Below, piece after piece: positions 34,155 to 42,309 of a stretch of 64,000 bases of DNA (its first letter is position 1; each line of letters starts with the position of its first letter). The notes under the pieces were generated by a model that was not told the origin of the DNA, made no database searches, and was given only the letters and a program-made list of their open reading frames with translations. The stretch is from Streptomyces diastaticus subsp. diastaticus (GTDB lineage: Bacteria > Actinomycetota > Actinomycetes > Streptomycetales > Streptomycetaceae). Position numbers and translations under genes: made by a program. The DNA lies in the NCBI RefSeq assembly GCF_011170125.1, contig NZ_BLLN01000005.1, positions 1,612,001-1,676,000 on the forward strand. Reading direction: 5' to 3'.

Positions 34155-35245
34155 CAGCGAACCGATGTCGCCGAGTACCCGCCCTCGTCCATGCGCCCGT
34201 TCGGCTCCTCGTCCGCCGTGCTGACCACCAGAACCAGTACCAGTGTCGCCAGCACCAAGCCGACGCCCCCGCAGATCATCCCCGCGAGGGCCTGACCTCG
34301 GTTCCCGGCTTCGCCGCGCCGCGCGCGGGCGTGGCCGATGCCACCGAAGATCAGCGCGAGAACCCCGAGGATCATCGCCAGGGGAAAGGCGATGAAGAGG
34401 ACCAGGGCGATGATGCCGAGCGCGAGGCCGGCGTCGCCCATCCCGTTCCGCAGGCCGGTCGGCCACCCCCAGCCGGTGTACCCATAGGCCACGGGGTATC
34501 CGGGACCCGCGCCGTGAGCCACCCCGTACGGGGCGGGCGACTGTGCCGCCGCGGCGTACGGCGGCGGCACCGGGCCGGTCTGGGGCGCACCGTACGGCGC
34601 CGACCACGGAGCCGGCTGCTGCGGGCCGACGGGCGCCGGGCCGGGGCCTTCCGGGCCGATCGGCGGCGGGGGCACGGGGCCGCCGGACCTGGGCGGTGTA
34701 AGGGGCGACGCCGCGGCGTAGGGGCTACCGGCGCCGTGCGGGGCAGGTGCGGCCCCGTGGCCGCCGGGAGATGCGCCCAGCGGCTGCGCTCCGTAGGGGG
34801 CGGGGCCGGGCGACCGGTCCGCCGGGTCAGGCGGGGCCCACAGATCCCGGCGCTCCCTCGGTTCCGCCGTCACACCGGCTGCCGCCGCGTCGGCTGCCAC
34901 CGCCCCGTCCGGTGTCGCGGCAGCGGGCGCCCCGGTGCGGGGCTCCGGAGCCCCGGAGGCCGGCGTCACCGCCGGCTCCGTGTCCGTGCTCTTGGTCAGC
35001 GACGGACCGGCCACCGAGGCGCCTGCGAAGGTCCGGCCGTCGGGATCCGCCGCGGACGCCTCGCCAGCCCCCGCCGATGTCCTGTCCGCACCTCTGTCGT
35101 CCCTCGCCCCGCGCTCCCCCGCCGAGGGCTCGGTGCGCCCGTCCCCATCGTCGTCACGCGGGGTCCCGTATTCGATCACCGTGGCGGGAGATGACTCGTC
35201 GGTGTCTTCACGGCGCCGCTCCGCCTGATGTTCGTCCTCGGGCAT
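34154..35245 (-). CDS. DUF4190 membrane protein with long Pro/Ala-rich N-terminal region
   Basis: A 363-residue protein. Residues 1-260 are acidic and then Pro/Ala/Gly/Tyr-rich, with several PYG-type motifs and no predicted fold. The C-terminal 90 residues contain a DUF4190 domain: two membrane segments (ALGIIALVLFIAFPLAMILG, with the following GVLALIFGGIGHARAR; and GQALAGMICGGVGLVLATLV). The ATG at 35245 follows GAGGGGG. Its function is unknown. The coding sequence at 34522-34541 is identical over 20 bp to part of intergenic repeat copy B. It is divergent from the deaminase gene. Confidence 0.8.
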   Translation of the reverse strand: MPEDEHQAERRREDTDESSPATVIEYGTPRDDDGDGRTEPSAGERGARDDRGADRTSAGAGEASAADPDGRTFAGASVAGPSLTKSTDTEPAVTPASGAPEPRTGAPAAATPDGAVAADAAAAGVTAEPRERRDLWAPPDPADRSPGPAPYGAQPLGASPGGHGAAPAPHGAGSPYAAASPLTPPRSGGPVPPPPIGPEGPGPAPVGPQQPAPWSAPYGAPQTGPVPPPYAAAAQSPAPYGVAHGAGPGYPVAYGYTGWGWPTGLRNGMGDAGLALGIIALVLFIAFPLAMILGVLALIFGGIGHARARRGEAGNRGQALAGMICGGVGLVLATLVLVLVVSTADEEPNGRMDEGGYSATSVR

Positions 35246-35383
35246 CGCGCCCACCCCCTCGTGCCGGTGTCCGGTCATGCTACGGGCCGACCGGTGGGCG
35301 CCCCGCCTGCGCCTAGGATGGCTCCGGCCCGCCCGGAGGCACACTCCGGACGGCGAAGCCCGAACCATACGCCGGAGGACACC

Positions 35384-36412
35384 GTGACCGATCTGCACGC
35401 CTTCATCGCGGGCCTGCCGAAGGCCGAACTGCATGTGCACCACGTGGGCTCCGCCTCACCGCGGATCGTCGCCGAACTGGCGGCCCGCCACCCGGACTCC
35501 GCGGTGCCCAGCGACCCGGAGGCGGTGGCGGACTACTTCACGTTCACGGACTTCGCCCACTTCATCCAGGTGTACCTCTCGGTTGTCGACCTGATCCGGA
35601 CCCCGGAGGACATCCGCCTCCTGACGTTCGAGGTGGCCCGTGACATGGCCCGCCAGAACGTCCGCTACGCGGAGCTGACGGTGACTCCGTACAGCTCCAC
35701 CCGTCGGGGCATCGACGAGCGCGCCTTCATGGACGCCATAGAGGACGCCCGGAAGGCGGCGGAGGCGGAGTTCGGCATCGTGCTGCGCTGGTGCTTCGAC
35801 ATCCCGGGCGAGGCCGGACTGGAGTCGGCCGAGGAAACACTGCGGCTCGCTCTCGACCTGCGCCCCGAGGGCCTGGTCTCCTTCGGCCTGGGCGGACCGG
35901 AGATCGGCGTTCCGCGGGCACAGTTCAAGCCGTACTTCGACCAGGCGATCGATGCGGGACTGCACAGCGTGCCGCACGCCGGCGAGACGACCGGCCCCGA
36001 GACGGTGTGGGAGGCGCTGCGCACCCTGCGCGCCGAACGCATCGGGCACGGCATCAGCTCCGTCCAGGACCCGGAGCTGCTCCGTCACCTGGCAGAGCAC
36101 CGCATTCCGCTGGAGGTCTGCCCGACGTCCAACGTGGCGACCCGTGCGGTGAGTGAGATCGGGCTGCACCCGTTGAAGAAGCTGGTGGACGCCGGCGTGC
36201 TGGTGACCATCAACAGCGACGACCCGCCGATGTTCGGCACGGACCTCAACTCCGAGTACGACGTGGCCGCCCGCCTCCTCGGTCTCGACGAACGCGGGGT
36301 CGCGGGGCTGGCCAAGAACGCGGTCGAGGCCTCGTTCCTGGACCAGGCCGGCAAGGAACGGATCGCGGCGGAGATCGACGCCTGGACCGAGAGCTGGCTC
36401 GCCCAGGGATGA
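35384..36412 (+). CDS. Adenosine deaminase family enzyme, probably 6-aminodeoxyfutalosine deaminase
   Basis: A 342-residue metal-dependent deaminase. The zinc and catalytic residues are intact: His17 and His19 (ELHVHHVGS), His198 with Glu201 (HAGE), and Asp279-Asp280 (SDDPPMF). The segment after strand 1 reads GSASPRIV, with Arg27. In the Streptomyces group shown by Goble and colleagues (S. avermitilis protein Sav2595), an Arg after this strand was proposed to favour 6-aminodeoxyfutalosine over adenosine. Such enzymes act in the futalosine route to menaquinone. The GTG at 35384 follows GGAGGAC. The gene position relative to its neighbours agrees, from memory, with that orthologue. True adenosine deaminase remains possible. 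Confidence 0.8.
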   Translation: MTDLHAFIAGLPKAELHVHHVGSASPRIVAELAARHPDSAVPSDPEAVADYFTFTDFAHFIQVYLSVVDLIRTPEDIRLLTFEVARDMARQNVRYAELTVTPYSSTRRGIDERAFMDAIEDARKAAEAEFGIVLRWCFDIPGEAGLESAEETLRLALDLRPEGLVSFGLGGPEIGVPRAQFKPYFDQAIDAGLHSVPHAGETTGPETVWEALRTLRAERIGHGISSVQDPELLRHLAEHRIPLEVCPTSNVATRAVSEIGLHPLKKLVDAGVLVTINSDDPPMFGTDLNSEYDVAARLLGLDERGVAGLAKNAVEASFLDQAGKERIAAEIDAWTESWLAQG

Positions 36413-36419
36413 GCCACCG

Positions 36420-36440
36420 CGACGGGACGAGGTCCCGTCG
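36420..36440 (+). terminator. Perfect inverted repeat between deaminase and phosphodiesterase genes
   Basis: CGACGGGAC and GTCCCGTCG pair perfectly around GAG, starting 7 bp after the deaminase stop and ending 14 bp before the next ATG. It may be a terminator or an operator overlapping the second gene's translation start. Confidence 0.5.
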
Positions 36441-36454
36441 GGCAGCATGGGGCC

Positions 36455-37210
36455 ATGTCCACCGCGTACGACACCCACTCCTCCCCCGGCGCGGCGCCCG
36501 CGCCGCCTCGCGCCGTCGCCGTGGCCCATCGGGGCGACCCGTACCTGATGCGGGAGAACACCCTTCCCTCGCTACGTTCGGCACTCGACCGCGGGGCGGA
36601 CGCCGTCGAGGCGGACGTACGGGTCACCGGTGACGGTGTACCGATGCTGCTGCACGACGCCACCCTTGAACGACTGTGGGGCCACGAGCGGCGCCTCGCC
36701 TCCTTGTCGGCCGACGCGGTCTGCGAACTGACGGCCGGCAGGCTTCCGCGTCTCGACGAGGCCTTGCGCGTGACCCGGGACAGCAGGCTCATGCTCGACC
36801 TTCCGGGCGCACCGTCACGCCGCGACGTCGCCGCGGTGATCGGCACGGTGCGCGACTGCGGGGCGGCAGACCGCGTGTACTGGACAGGGGGCGCCTCGGC
36901 CATGCTCCAGGTGCGCGCGCTGGACGGCGACGCGGAGATCGCCCTGACCTGGACGACGCTGGCGCCGCCGCGCCCCGCGCTGCTCTCCGCCGTAGGGCCT
37001 CGCTGGCTCAACTACCGCTTCGGCCTCGTCAGTCGCGAACTGGTCGACCGCGCCCACCGGGACGGCCTGCTGGTGTCGGCCTGGACACCCGACACCAGGC
37101 GCACGATGCGCCGCCTGCTCGCCGTAGGCGTCGACTCCCTCACCACCAACCGGATCGACGTCCTACGGGAACTCCTGGGCCCCTCGCGGCGCCCGCCGCA
37201 GACCCCGTAA
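36455..37210 (+). CDS. Glycerophosphodiester phosphodiesterase family protein
   Basis: A 251-residue TIM-barrel phosphodiesterase. The N-terminal catalytic block AHRGDPYLMRENTLPSL, then GADAVEADVRVTGDGVPMLLHD, contains the conserved His-Arg, the two metal-binding Glu/Asp pairs and the catalytic HD. The C-terminal strands include WTPDTRRTMRRLLAVGVDSLTTN, close to the family's usual end. It would release glycerol phosphate from glycerophosphodiesters. No signal peptide is visible, so it is cytoplasmic. It lies 42 bp after the deaminase gene. Its TAA stop is the first three bases of a TAAGGGC stem-loop repeat. Confidence 0.9.
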   Translation: MSTAYDTHSSPGAAPAPPRAVAVAHRGDPYLMRENTLPSLRSALDRGADAVEADVRVTGDGVPMLLHDATLERLWGHERRLASLSADAVCELTAGRLPRLDEALRVTRDSRLMLDLPGAPSRRDVAAVIGTVRDCGAADRVYWTGGASAMLQVRALDGDAEIALTWTTLAPPRPALLSAVGPRWLNYRFGLVSRELVDRAHRDGLLVSAWTPDTRRTMRRLLAVGVDSLTTNRIDVLRELLGPSRRPPQTP

Positions 37211-37236
37211 GGGCTCACGCGGCGGAGCTGCCCTTA
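37208..37236 (+). repeat. Second stem-loop family, copy 3 (contains the phosphodiesterase stop codon)
   Basis: TAAGGGCTCACGCGGCGGAG then CTGCCCTTA, 29 bp. The arms TAAGGGC and GCCCTTA pair perfectly. The TAA is the stop codon of the preceding gene. Confidence 0.75.
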
Positions 37237-37251
37237 CCGACGCCCCCCGTA

Positions 37252-37278
37252 CACCGCCCCGTCGGGGCCGGGGCGGTG
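37252..37278 (+). terminator. Stem-loop after the phosphodiesterase gene
   Basis: Perfect 10-nt arms CACCGCCCCG and CGGGGCGGTG around a 7-nt loop. Confidence 0.55.
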
Positions 37279-37482
37279 CCTCCGCCGCCCCCGCTCCTGA
37301 CCGCCCGGCGACGGGGGCCCATGGCTCGGCGACCGGCCGGATCTCCCGCCGAGCCGGCCCCGGTCGCACGCGGCCTGTCGATGTCACGCCGCGACGCGTC
37401 TTCCCCCGGTCCGTGCGCACCGCCCCCGCCGCGCACCGCGTCACCCGCCCGGGACACCGCCCCGTACCTGCGCGAAAGAGCA

Positions 37483-37512
37483 CGGCGCCGCCCCGTGAAC
37501 GGGGCGGCGCCG
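37483..37512 (-). terminator. Strong bidirectional stem-loop between convergent genes
   Basis: Perfect 14-nt arms CGGCGCCGCCCCGT and ACGGGGCGGCGCCG around GA. T-containing tracts lie on both sides (CCTTTG on plus, CTCTTTC on minus). It serves the minus-strand aldehyde dehydrogenase gene and backs up the plus-strand gene. Confidence 0.75.
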
Positions 37513-37571
37513 GCCTTTGTCCCTGACCGCGTCACCGGGCCGCGGCGGCCCGCGACGGCGGCGTCGGGTGT

Positions 37572-39017
37572 CTAGCCCTCCAGCGACGTCATCACGTGCT
37601 TGACGCGCGTGTAGTCGTCGAAGCCGTACCCCGACAGGTCCTTGCCGTAGCCGGACTTCTTGAATCCGCCGTGCGGCATCTCGGCGACCAGCGGGATGTG
37701 GGTGTTGATCCACACGCAGCCGAAGTCGAGGTGGCGCGAGAGGCGCATGGCGCGTGCGTGGTCCTTGGTCCAGACGGACGAGGCCAGGGCGTACTCGACG
37801 CCGTTGGCGTACTCGAGGGCCTGGTCCTCGTCGCGGAAGGACTGGACGGTGATGACGGGTCCGAAGACCTCGTTCTGGATGATCTCGTCGTCCTGCTTCA
37901 GGCCGCTGACCACGGTCGGGGCGTAGAAGTACCCCTTGTCGCCGACCCGGTGGCCCCCTGCCTCGACCTTGGCGTGGGCCGGGAGTCGGTCGATGAAGCC
38001 GGAGACCTTGGCGAGCTGGTCGGCGTTGTTGAGCGGGCCGTACAGCACGTCCTCGTCGTCGGGCTGCCCGGTCTTCGTCTCCGCTGCAGCCTTGGCCAGC
38101 GCGGCGACGAAGTCGTCGTGGACCGACTCGTGGACGAGGACGCGGGTGGCGGCGGTACAGTCCTGGCCCGCGTTGAAGAACCCGGCCTCACTGATGCCCG
38201 AGGCGGCCGCGGCGAGGTCGGCGTCCTGGAAGACGAGGACCGGTGCCTTGCCGCCCAGCTCCAGGTGGACCCGCTTGAGGTCCTTGGCCGCGGACTCGGC
38301 CACCTGCATGCCGGCGCGCACCGAGCCGGTGATGGAGGCCATCGCGGGCGTCGGGTGCTCGACCATCGCGCGGCCGGTGTCACGGTCGCCGCAGATGACG
38401 TTGAAGACGCCCTTGGGCACGATCGAACCGATGATCTCGGCCATCAGCACGGTCGACGCCGGGGTGGTGTCCGAGGGCTTGAGGACGACGGTGTTCCCCG
38501 CGGCCAGCGCCGGGGCGAACTTCCAGACGCCCATCATCATCGGGTAGTTCCACGGGGCGACCTGCGCGCAGACGCCGATCGGCTCGCGGCGCACGAAGGA
38601 GGTGAGGCCCTCCATGTACTCCCCGGCGGAGCGGCCTTCGAGCATCCGTGCGGCGCCCGCGAAGAACCGGATCTGGTCGACCATCGGAGGGATTTCCTCG
38701 CTCCGCGTCAGGCCCAGCGGCTTGCCGGTGTTCTCCGACTCGGCGGCGATCAGCTCCTCGGCGCGCTCCTCGAAGGCGTCGGCGATCTTCAGCAGCGCGC
38801 GCTGCCGCTCGGCGGGGGTGGTGTCCCGCCAGGCCGGGAAGGCGGCCGCGGCGGCCTCCATCGCGGCGTCGACGTCGGCCTGGCCGGAGAGCGGCGCGGT
38901 CGCGTAGACCTCACCGGTGGCGGGGTTGACGACCTCGGTCGTACGCCCGTCGGCGGCGTCCTTGAACTCCCCGGCAATGTAGTTGCGCAGCCTGCGCGCC
39001 TGTCCCAGCTCGGTCAC
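37572..39017 (-). CDS. Gamma-aminobutyraldehyde dehydrogenase (PatD/Prr-like)
   Basis: A 481-residue aldehyde dehydrogenase. The NAD segment is NYPMMMGVWKFAPALAAGNT, then VLKPSDTTP. ITGSVRAG, the catalytic Glu in LELGGKAPVLVF and the nucleophilic Cys in NAGQDCTAATRV are intact. NAGQDCTAA strongly suggests the aminobutyraldehyde group. The GTG at 39017 has AGGAGG at good spacing. It is divergent from an Lrp-type regulator and a putrescine-type transaminase, which would make its substrate, 4-aminobutanal (1-pyrroline). The product is GABA. It is a paralogue of the enzyme at 31481. Confidence 0.92.
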   Translation of the reverse strand: MTELGQARRLRNYIAGEFKDAADGRTTEVVNPATGEVYATAPLSGQADVDAAMEAAAAAFPAWRDTTPAERQRALLKIADAFEERAEELIAAESENTGKPLGLTRSEEIPPMVDQIRFFAGAARMLEGRSAGEYMEGLTSFVRREPIGVCAQVAPWNYPMMMGVWKFAPALAAGNTVVLKPSDTTPASTVLMAEIIGSIVPKGVFNVICGDRDTGRAMVEHPTPAMASITGSVRAGMQVAESAAKDLKRVHLELGGKAPVLVFQDADLAAAASGISEAGFFNAGQDCTAATRVLVHESVHDDFVAALAKAAAETKTGQPDDEDVLYGPLNNADQLAKVSGFIDRLPAHAKVEAGGHRVGDKGYFYAPTVVSGLKQDDEIIQNEVFGPVITVQSFRDEDQALEYANGVEYALASSVWTKDHARAMRLSRHLDFGCVWINTHIPLVAEMPHGGFKKSGYGKDLSGYGFDDYTRVKHVMTSLEG

Positions 39018-39134
39018 TGCCGGCCTCCTGTCGGATGTCCAGTGGATGAGACACCCACCTTAATCCGTGCGCCGCCGTTCTCAACATAGGCACCCCTCAG
39101 CATCTGCGAAATCGGTATCTCAAGAGCGCCACGA

Positions 39135-39150
39135 CAACGAATTACATCGG
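39135..39150. promoter_or_regulatory. Site resembling the half-site of the 33.1-kb operator
   Basis: CAACGAATTACATCGG lies in the divergent promoter region of the dehydrogenase and Lrp genes. It resembles CAACGGAATCTATCGA at 33124-33139 with one insertion and one deletion. It is a candidate site for the adjacent Lrp-type regulator. Confidence 0.3.
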
Positions 39151-39178
39151 TGCAGCCTTGCAAAACCGACGAGACCTC

Positions 39179-39682
39179 ATGCACAGTGAGGCCGTGGCCA
39201 GTCGTAGCGCAGACTCCAGGAACGGGAGCGGTCCGTCGTCCGTCGACGCCGTCTCCCTGGCAATCATCGAGCAGCTCCAGGAGGACGGCCGACGCCCGTA
39301 CGCCGCGATCGGCAAGGCCGTCGGCCTCTCCGAGGCGGCCGTGCGCCAGCGCGTACAGAAACTGCTGGACCAGGGCGTGATGCAGATCGTCGCGGTGACC
39401 GATCCGCTCACGGTGGGTCTGCGCCGCCAGGCGATGGTCGGCATCAACGTCGAGGGCGACCTCGACCCGGTCGCCGAGGCCCTGTCGGCCATGGGCGAGT
39501 GCGAGTACGTGGTGATGACCGCCGGTTCGTTCGATCTGGTGGTGGAGATCGTCTGCGAGGACGACGACCACCTGCTGGAGACGATCAACAAACGCATCCG
39601 GGCCCTCCCCGGTGTGCGCTCCACCGAGAGCTTCGTCTACCTGAAGCTCAAGAAGCAGACCTACATGTGGGGAACCCGATAG
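39179..39682 (+). CDS. Lrp/AsnC family transcriptional regulator
   Basis: A 167-residue regulator. A helix-turn-helix (about residues 25-70: IIEQLQEDGRRPYAAIGKAV, then GLSEAAVRQRVQKLLDQGVM) is followed by the RAM effector-binding domain (VGINVEGDLDPVAEALSAMG, then ETINKRIRALPGVRSTESFV). The ATG at 39179 was chosen; TTG at 39158 or GTG at 39194 are alternatives because no strong ribosome binding site is seen. Its gene ends 2 nt before the transaminase GTG, so the two are co-transcribed. It is likely a local regulator of putrescine catabolism responding to an amine or amino acid. Confidence 0.92.
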   Translation: MHSEAVASRSADSRNGSGPSSVDAVSLAIIEQLQEDGRRPYAAIGKAVGLSEAAVRQRVQKLLDQGVMQIVAVTDPLTVGLRRQAMVGINVEGDLDPVAEALSAMGECEYVVMTAGSFDLVVEIVCEDDDHLLETINKRIRALPGVRSTESFVYLKLKKQTYMWGTR

Positions 39683-39684
39683 CC

Positions 39685-41046
39685 GTGAGCAAGGACCTCA
39701 GCCGAACCGCGTACGACCACCTGTGGATGCATTTCACGCGCATGTCGTCGTACGAGAACGCGCCCGTCCCGACCATCGTGCGGGGCGAGGGCACCTACAT
39801 CTACGACGACCGGGGACGGCGGTACCTGGACGGACTGGCGGGGCTCTTCGTCGTGCAGGCCGGGCACGGCCGCACCGAGCTGGCCCAAGCCGCCTCCAAG
39901 CAGGCACAGGACCTCGCGTTCTTCCCCATCTGGTCCTACGCGCACCCGAAGGCGGTCGAACTCGCCGAGCGGCTGGCCCACGAGGCGCCGGGCGACCTGA
40001 ACAAGGTCTTCTTCACCACGGGCGGCGGCGAGGCGGTCGAGACCGCGTGGAAGCTGGCGAAGCAGTACTTCAAGCTGACCGGCAGGCCGACCAAGCACAA
40101 GGTCATCTCCCGCGCCGTCGCCTACCACGGCACGCCGCAGGGGGCGCTCTCCATCACCGGGCTGCCCGCGTTGAAGGCCCCGTTCGAACCGCTCGTGCCC
40201 GGTGCGCACAAGGTCCCGAACACCAACATCTACCGTGCGCCGATCTTCGGTGAGGACCCGGAGGCGTTCGGCCGCTGGGCCGCCGACCAGATCGAGCAGC
40301 AGATCCTCTTCGAGGGTCCGGACACCGTCGCCGCCGTCTTCCTGGAGCCGGTGCAGAACGCGGGCGGCTGCTTCCCGCCGCCGCCGGGCTACTTCCAGCG
40401 CGTCCGCGAAATCTGCGACCGGTACGACGTGCTACTCGTCTCCGACGAGGTCATCTGCGCCTTCGGCCGGCTCGGCACCACCTTCGCCTGTGACAAGTTC
40501 GGCTACGTCCCGGACATGATCACCTGCGCCAAGGGCATGACCTCGGGCTACTCCCCGATCGGCGCCTGCATCGTCTCCGACCGCCTCGCGGAGCCCTTCT
40601 ACCAGGGCGACAACACCTTCCTGCACGGCTACACCTTCGGCGGGCACCCCGTCTCGTCCGCGGTCGCCCTGGCCAACCTCGACATCTTCGACCGCGAGAA
40701 CCTCAACCAGCACGTCCTCGACAACGAAGGCGGCTTCCTCTCGACCCTCCAGAAGCTCCACAACCTGCCCATCGTCGGCGACGTCCGCGGCAACGGCTTC
40801 TTCTACGGGATCGAACTCGTCAAGGACAAGGCCACCAAGGAGACCTTCGACGACGAGGAGACCGAACGCGTCCTCTACGGCTTCCTCTCCAAGGCCCTCT
40901 TCGACAACGGCCTGTACTGCCGCGCCGACGACCGTGGCGACCCCGTCATCCAGCTGGCCCCACCGCTGATCTCCGGCCAGTCGACGTTCGACGAGATCGA
41001 GAACATTCTCCGCGAGGTCCTGACGGAGGCCTGGACAAAGCTCTGA
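39685..41046 (+). CDS. Class III PLP aminotransferase, putrescine/diamine-pyruvate type
   Basis: A 453-residue fold-type I transaminase. The PLP phosphate site is FFTTGGGEAVETAWKLAKQY, the conserved Asp is in LVSDEVICAFGRLG and the PLP-binding Lys is residue 283 in TCAKGMTSGYSPIGA. The N-terminal DHLWMHFTRMSSYEN and GLAGLFVVQAGHGR are typical of the omega-amine:pyruvate/putrescine aminotransferase (SpuC-like) group. The GTG at 39685 starts 2 nt after the Lrp gene stop, with GGGGAA upstream. Together with the divergent aldehyde dehydrogenase it would convert putrescine to GABA. Confidence 0.9.
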   Translation: MSKDLSRTAYDHLWMHFTRMSSYENAPVPTIVRGEGTYIYDDRGRRYLDGLAGLFVVQAGHGRTELAQAASKQAQDLAFFPIWSYAHPKAVELAERLAHEAPGDLNKVFFTTGGGEAVETAWKLAKQYFKLTGRPTKHKVISRAVAYHGTPQGALSITGLPALKAPFEPLVPGAHKVPNTNIYRAPIFGEDPEAFGRWAADQIEQQILFEGPDTVAAVFLEPVQNAGGCFPPPPGYFQRVREICDRYDVLLVSDEVICAFGRLGTTFACDKFGYVPDMITCAKGMTSGYSPIGACIVSDRLAEPFYQGDNTFLHGYTFGGHPVSSAVALANLDIFDRENLNQHVLDNEGGFLSTLQKLHNLPIVGDVRGNGFFYGIELVKDKATKETFDDEETERVLYGFLSKALFDNGLYCRADDRGDPVIQLAPPLISGQSTFDEIENILREVLTEAWTKL

Positions 41047-41060
41047 GGCGCTGGGCGCCT
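41046..41060 (+). terminator. Short hairpin at the transaminase stop
   Basis: AGGCGC and GCGCCT pair around TGG. The first arm begins in the TGA stop codon. It is a small but perfect stem. Confidence 0.4.
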
Positions 41061-41577
41061 GGCTCGGGGCGGACGGAGGGCTCGGTACGGGGCGGCTGGT
41101 ACGGAGCAGACCTCATACGCGATGGGGCGCCGCGCGGGGCTGTCGCGCTCCGTACGAGGCGCATGTTCCGGTACGCGGCGCGGCGCTACAGGGAGATGCG
41201 CAGGTAGGGGGCGCCACGCGACGCTACGAGAAGGTGCGCGGCGTCAGGCCCCGCGCACCGTGCCTCCCCGAGGGGGGGGCGCACAGCACCGAACGCGACC
41301 GTCCCACCGAACGCTGAGGCCCGCTTCTCAGACAGGCCGATACGGCCGAGCCCTGCCCGCCATACGTCGCGCACCCCACCCTCCGCACCCCCTACGCCCC
41401 CGCGCCACCCCTTCGAGTGAGAACGTGCGGCATCGGGCCCTGCGGGTGCGACGGGCCCCCTGCGCGTACCTAGGTTCCCATCCGTAGGGCGACCGCCCCC
41501 GTACCCCGCGCCTGCCCCGCCCCGTGGGCCGCGGAGTCGAGCCGGCCGCACCGTGCTCACGGAACCGAGGTGTCACC
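41061..41577. other. 517-bp gap upstream of a small ABC gene pair
   Basis: No gene supported. It contains decayed traces of the dispersed element (GATGCGCAGGTAGGGGGCGC near 41195; CCATACGTCGCGCACC near 41371) and a GTACGGGGCGG arm near 41088. The promoter of the ABC pair should lie in the last 100 bp but is not obvious. Confidence 0.5.
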
Positions 41578-42309
41578 ATGGCGGTCCCACCCGACAACGA
41601 CCTGCTGCGGGCGGTCGGCCTGCGCCACGCGCCGCAGGGCTTTCCCGTCCTCACGGACGTCACCCTCGGGGCGTCCACTGGCGAGATCCTCGCGGTCACG
41701 GGGCCCCGCGCCGCAGGGAAGACCACCCTGCTCCGCTGCCTGTCGGGCCAGCTCGTCCCCGACGAGGGCGAGGTCTGGTTCGCCGACATGCCCGTCCACA
41801 ACCTCACCGCGTCGCAACGGGAACGGTTCCGGCGCGAGCATCTCGGGTGGATCGACTCCGAGCCCCACCTCGTACCGGAACTCAGCGCGTGGGAGAACGC
41901 AGCGCTCCCCCTGTTGCTGCGAGGTACGCCGCGACGCACCGCGAAGAGCGCCGCGCTGGAGTGGCTCGACCGCTTCGATCTGGGCGCACTGGCAGGTGAA
42001 CGCCCCCACGCGCTGGCCTACTCACAGCGTCAGCAGGTCTGCGTCGCCCGGGCCATCGCCATGGAGCCCGCCGCGCTTCTCGCCGACGAGCCGACCGCCG
42101 CTCTGCGCGGCCCCGAGCGGGCCCACGTGTTGCGCACCCTCGTCTCGGCAGCGCGTTCAAACGACATCACGGTCGTCATCGCCGCCACCGACGAGGAGAC
42201 CGCGTCCGTCGCCGACCGCGCCCTGCGGCTGTACGACGGCCGGACCGACGGCGACGGCCCCGGCTCCCCCGAGCAGGAAGGCCGCGAAGAGTGCTCGCTC
42301 TCCGTCTGA
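41578..42309 (+). CDS. ABC transporter ATPase (LolD/MacB-type) with divergent signature motif
   Basis: A 243-residue ATPase. Walker A is GPRAAGKT and Walker B is ALLADEPTAAL. The ABC signature normally read as LSGGQ is AYSQRQQVCVARA here, and the Q-loop is WIDSEPHLVPELSAWENAAL. The D-loop region LRGPERAHVLRTL is typical of exporter ATPases of the MacB/LolD kind. The ATG at 41578 has GAGGTG upstream. It overlaps the next gene, encoding a membrane protein, by 19 nt. The pair may be an exporter or an extracytoplasmic complex regulator; the altered signature raises doubt about normal ATP hydrolysis. Confidence 0.85.
   Translation: MAVPPDNDLLRAVGLRHAPQGFPVLTDVTLGASTGEILAVTGPRAAGKTTLLRCLSGQLVPDEGEVWFADMPVHNLTASQRERFRREHLGWIDSEPHLVPELSAWENAALPLLLRGTPRRTAKSAALEWLDRFDLGALAGERPHALAYSQRQQVCVARAIAMEPAALLADEPTAALRGPERAHVLRTLVSAARSNDITVVIAATDEETASVADRALRLYDGRTDGDGPGSPEQEGREECSLSV

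Larger units (their letters stand above)
37237..37571. other. Convergent gap with terminators and a decayed element copy
   Basis: No gene seen. Besides the two stem-loops listed separately, a decayed dispersed element (CCCCGTACCTGCGCGAAAGA, 37460-37479) lacks the central GTCGCG. Confidence 0.55.

Noticed and set aside
14217..41046. Secondary-metabolite gene cluster
   Set aside because: No polyketide, peptide synthetase, terpene or RiPP core enzymes; the genes fit amine catabolism and housekeeping.
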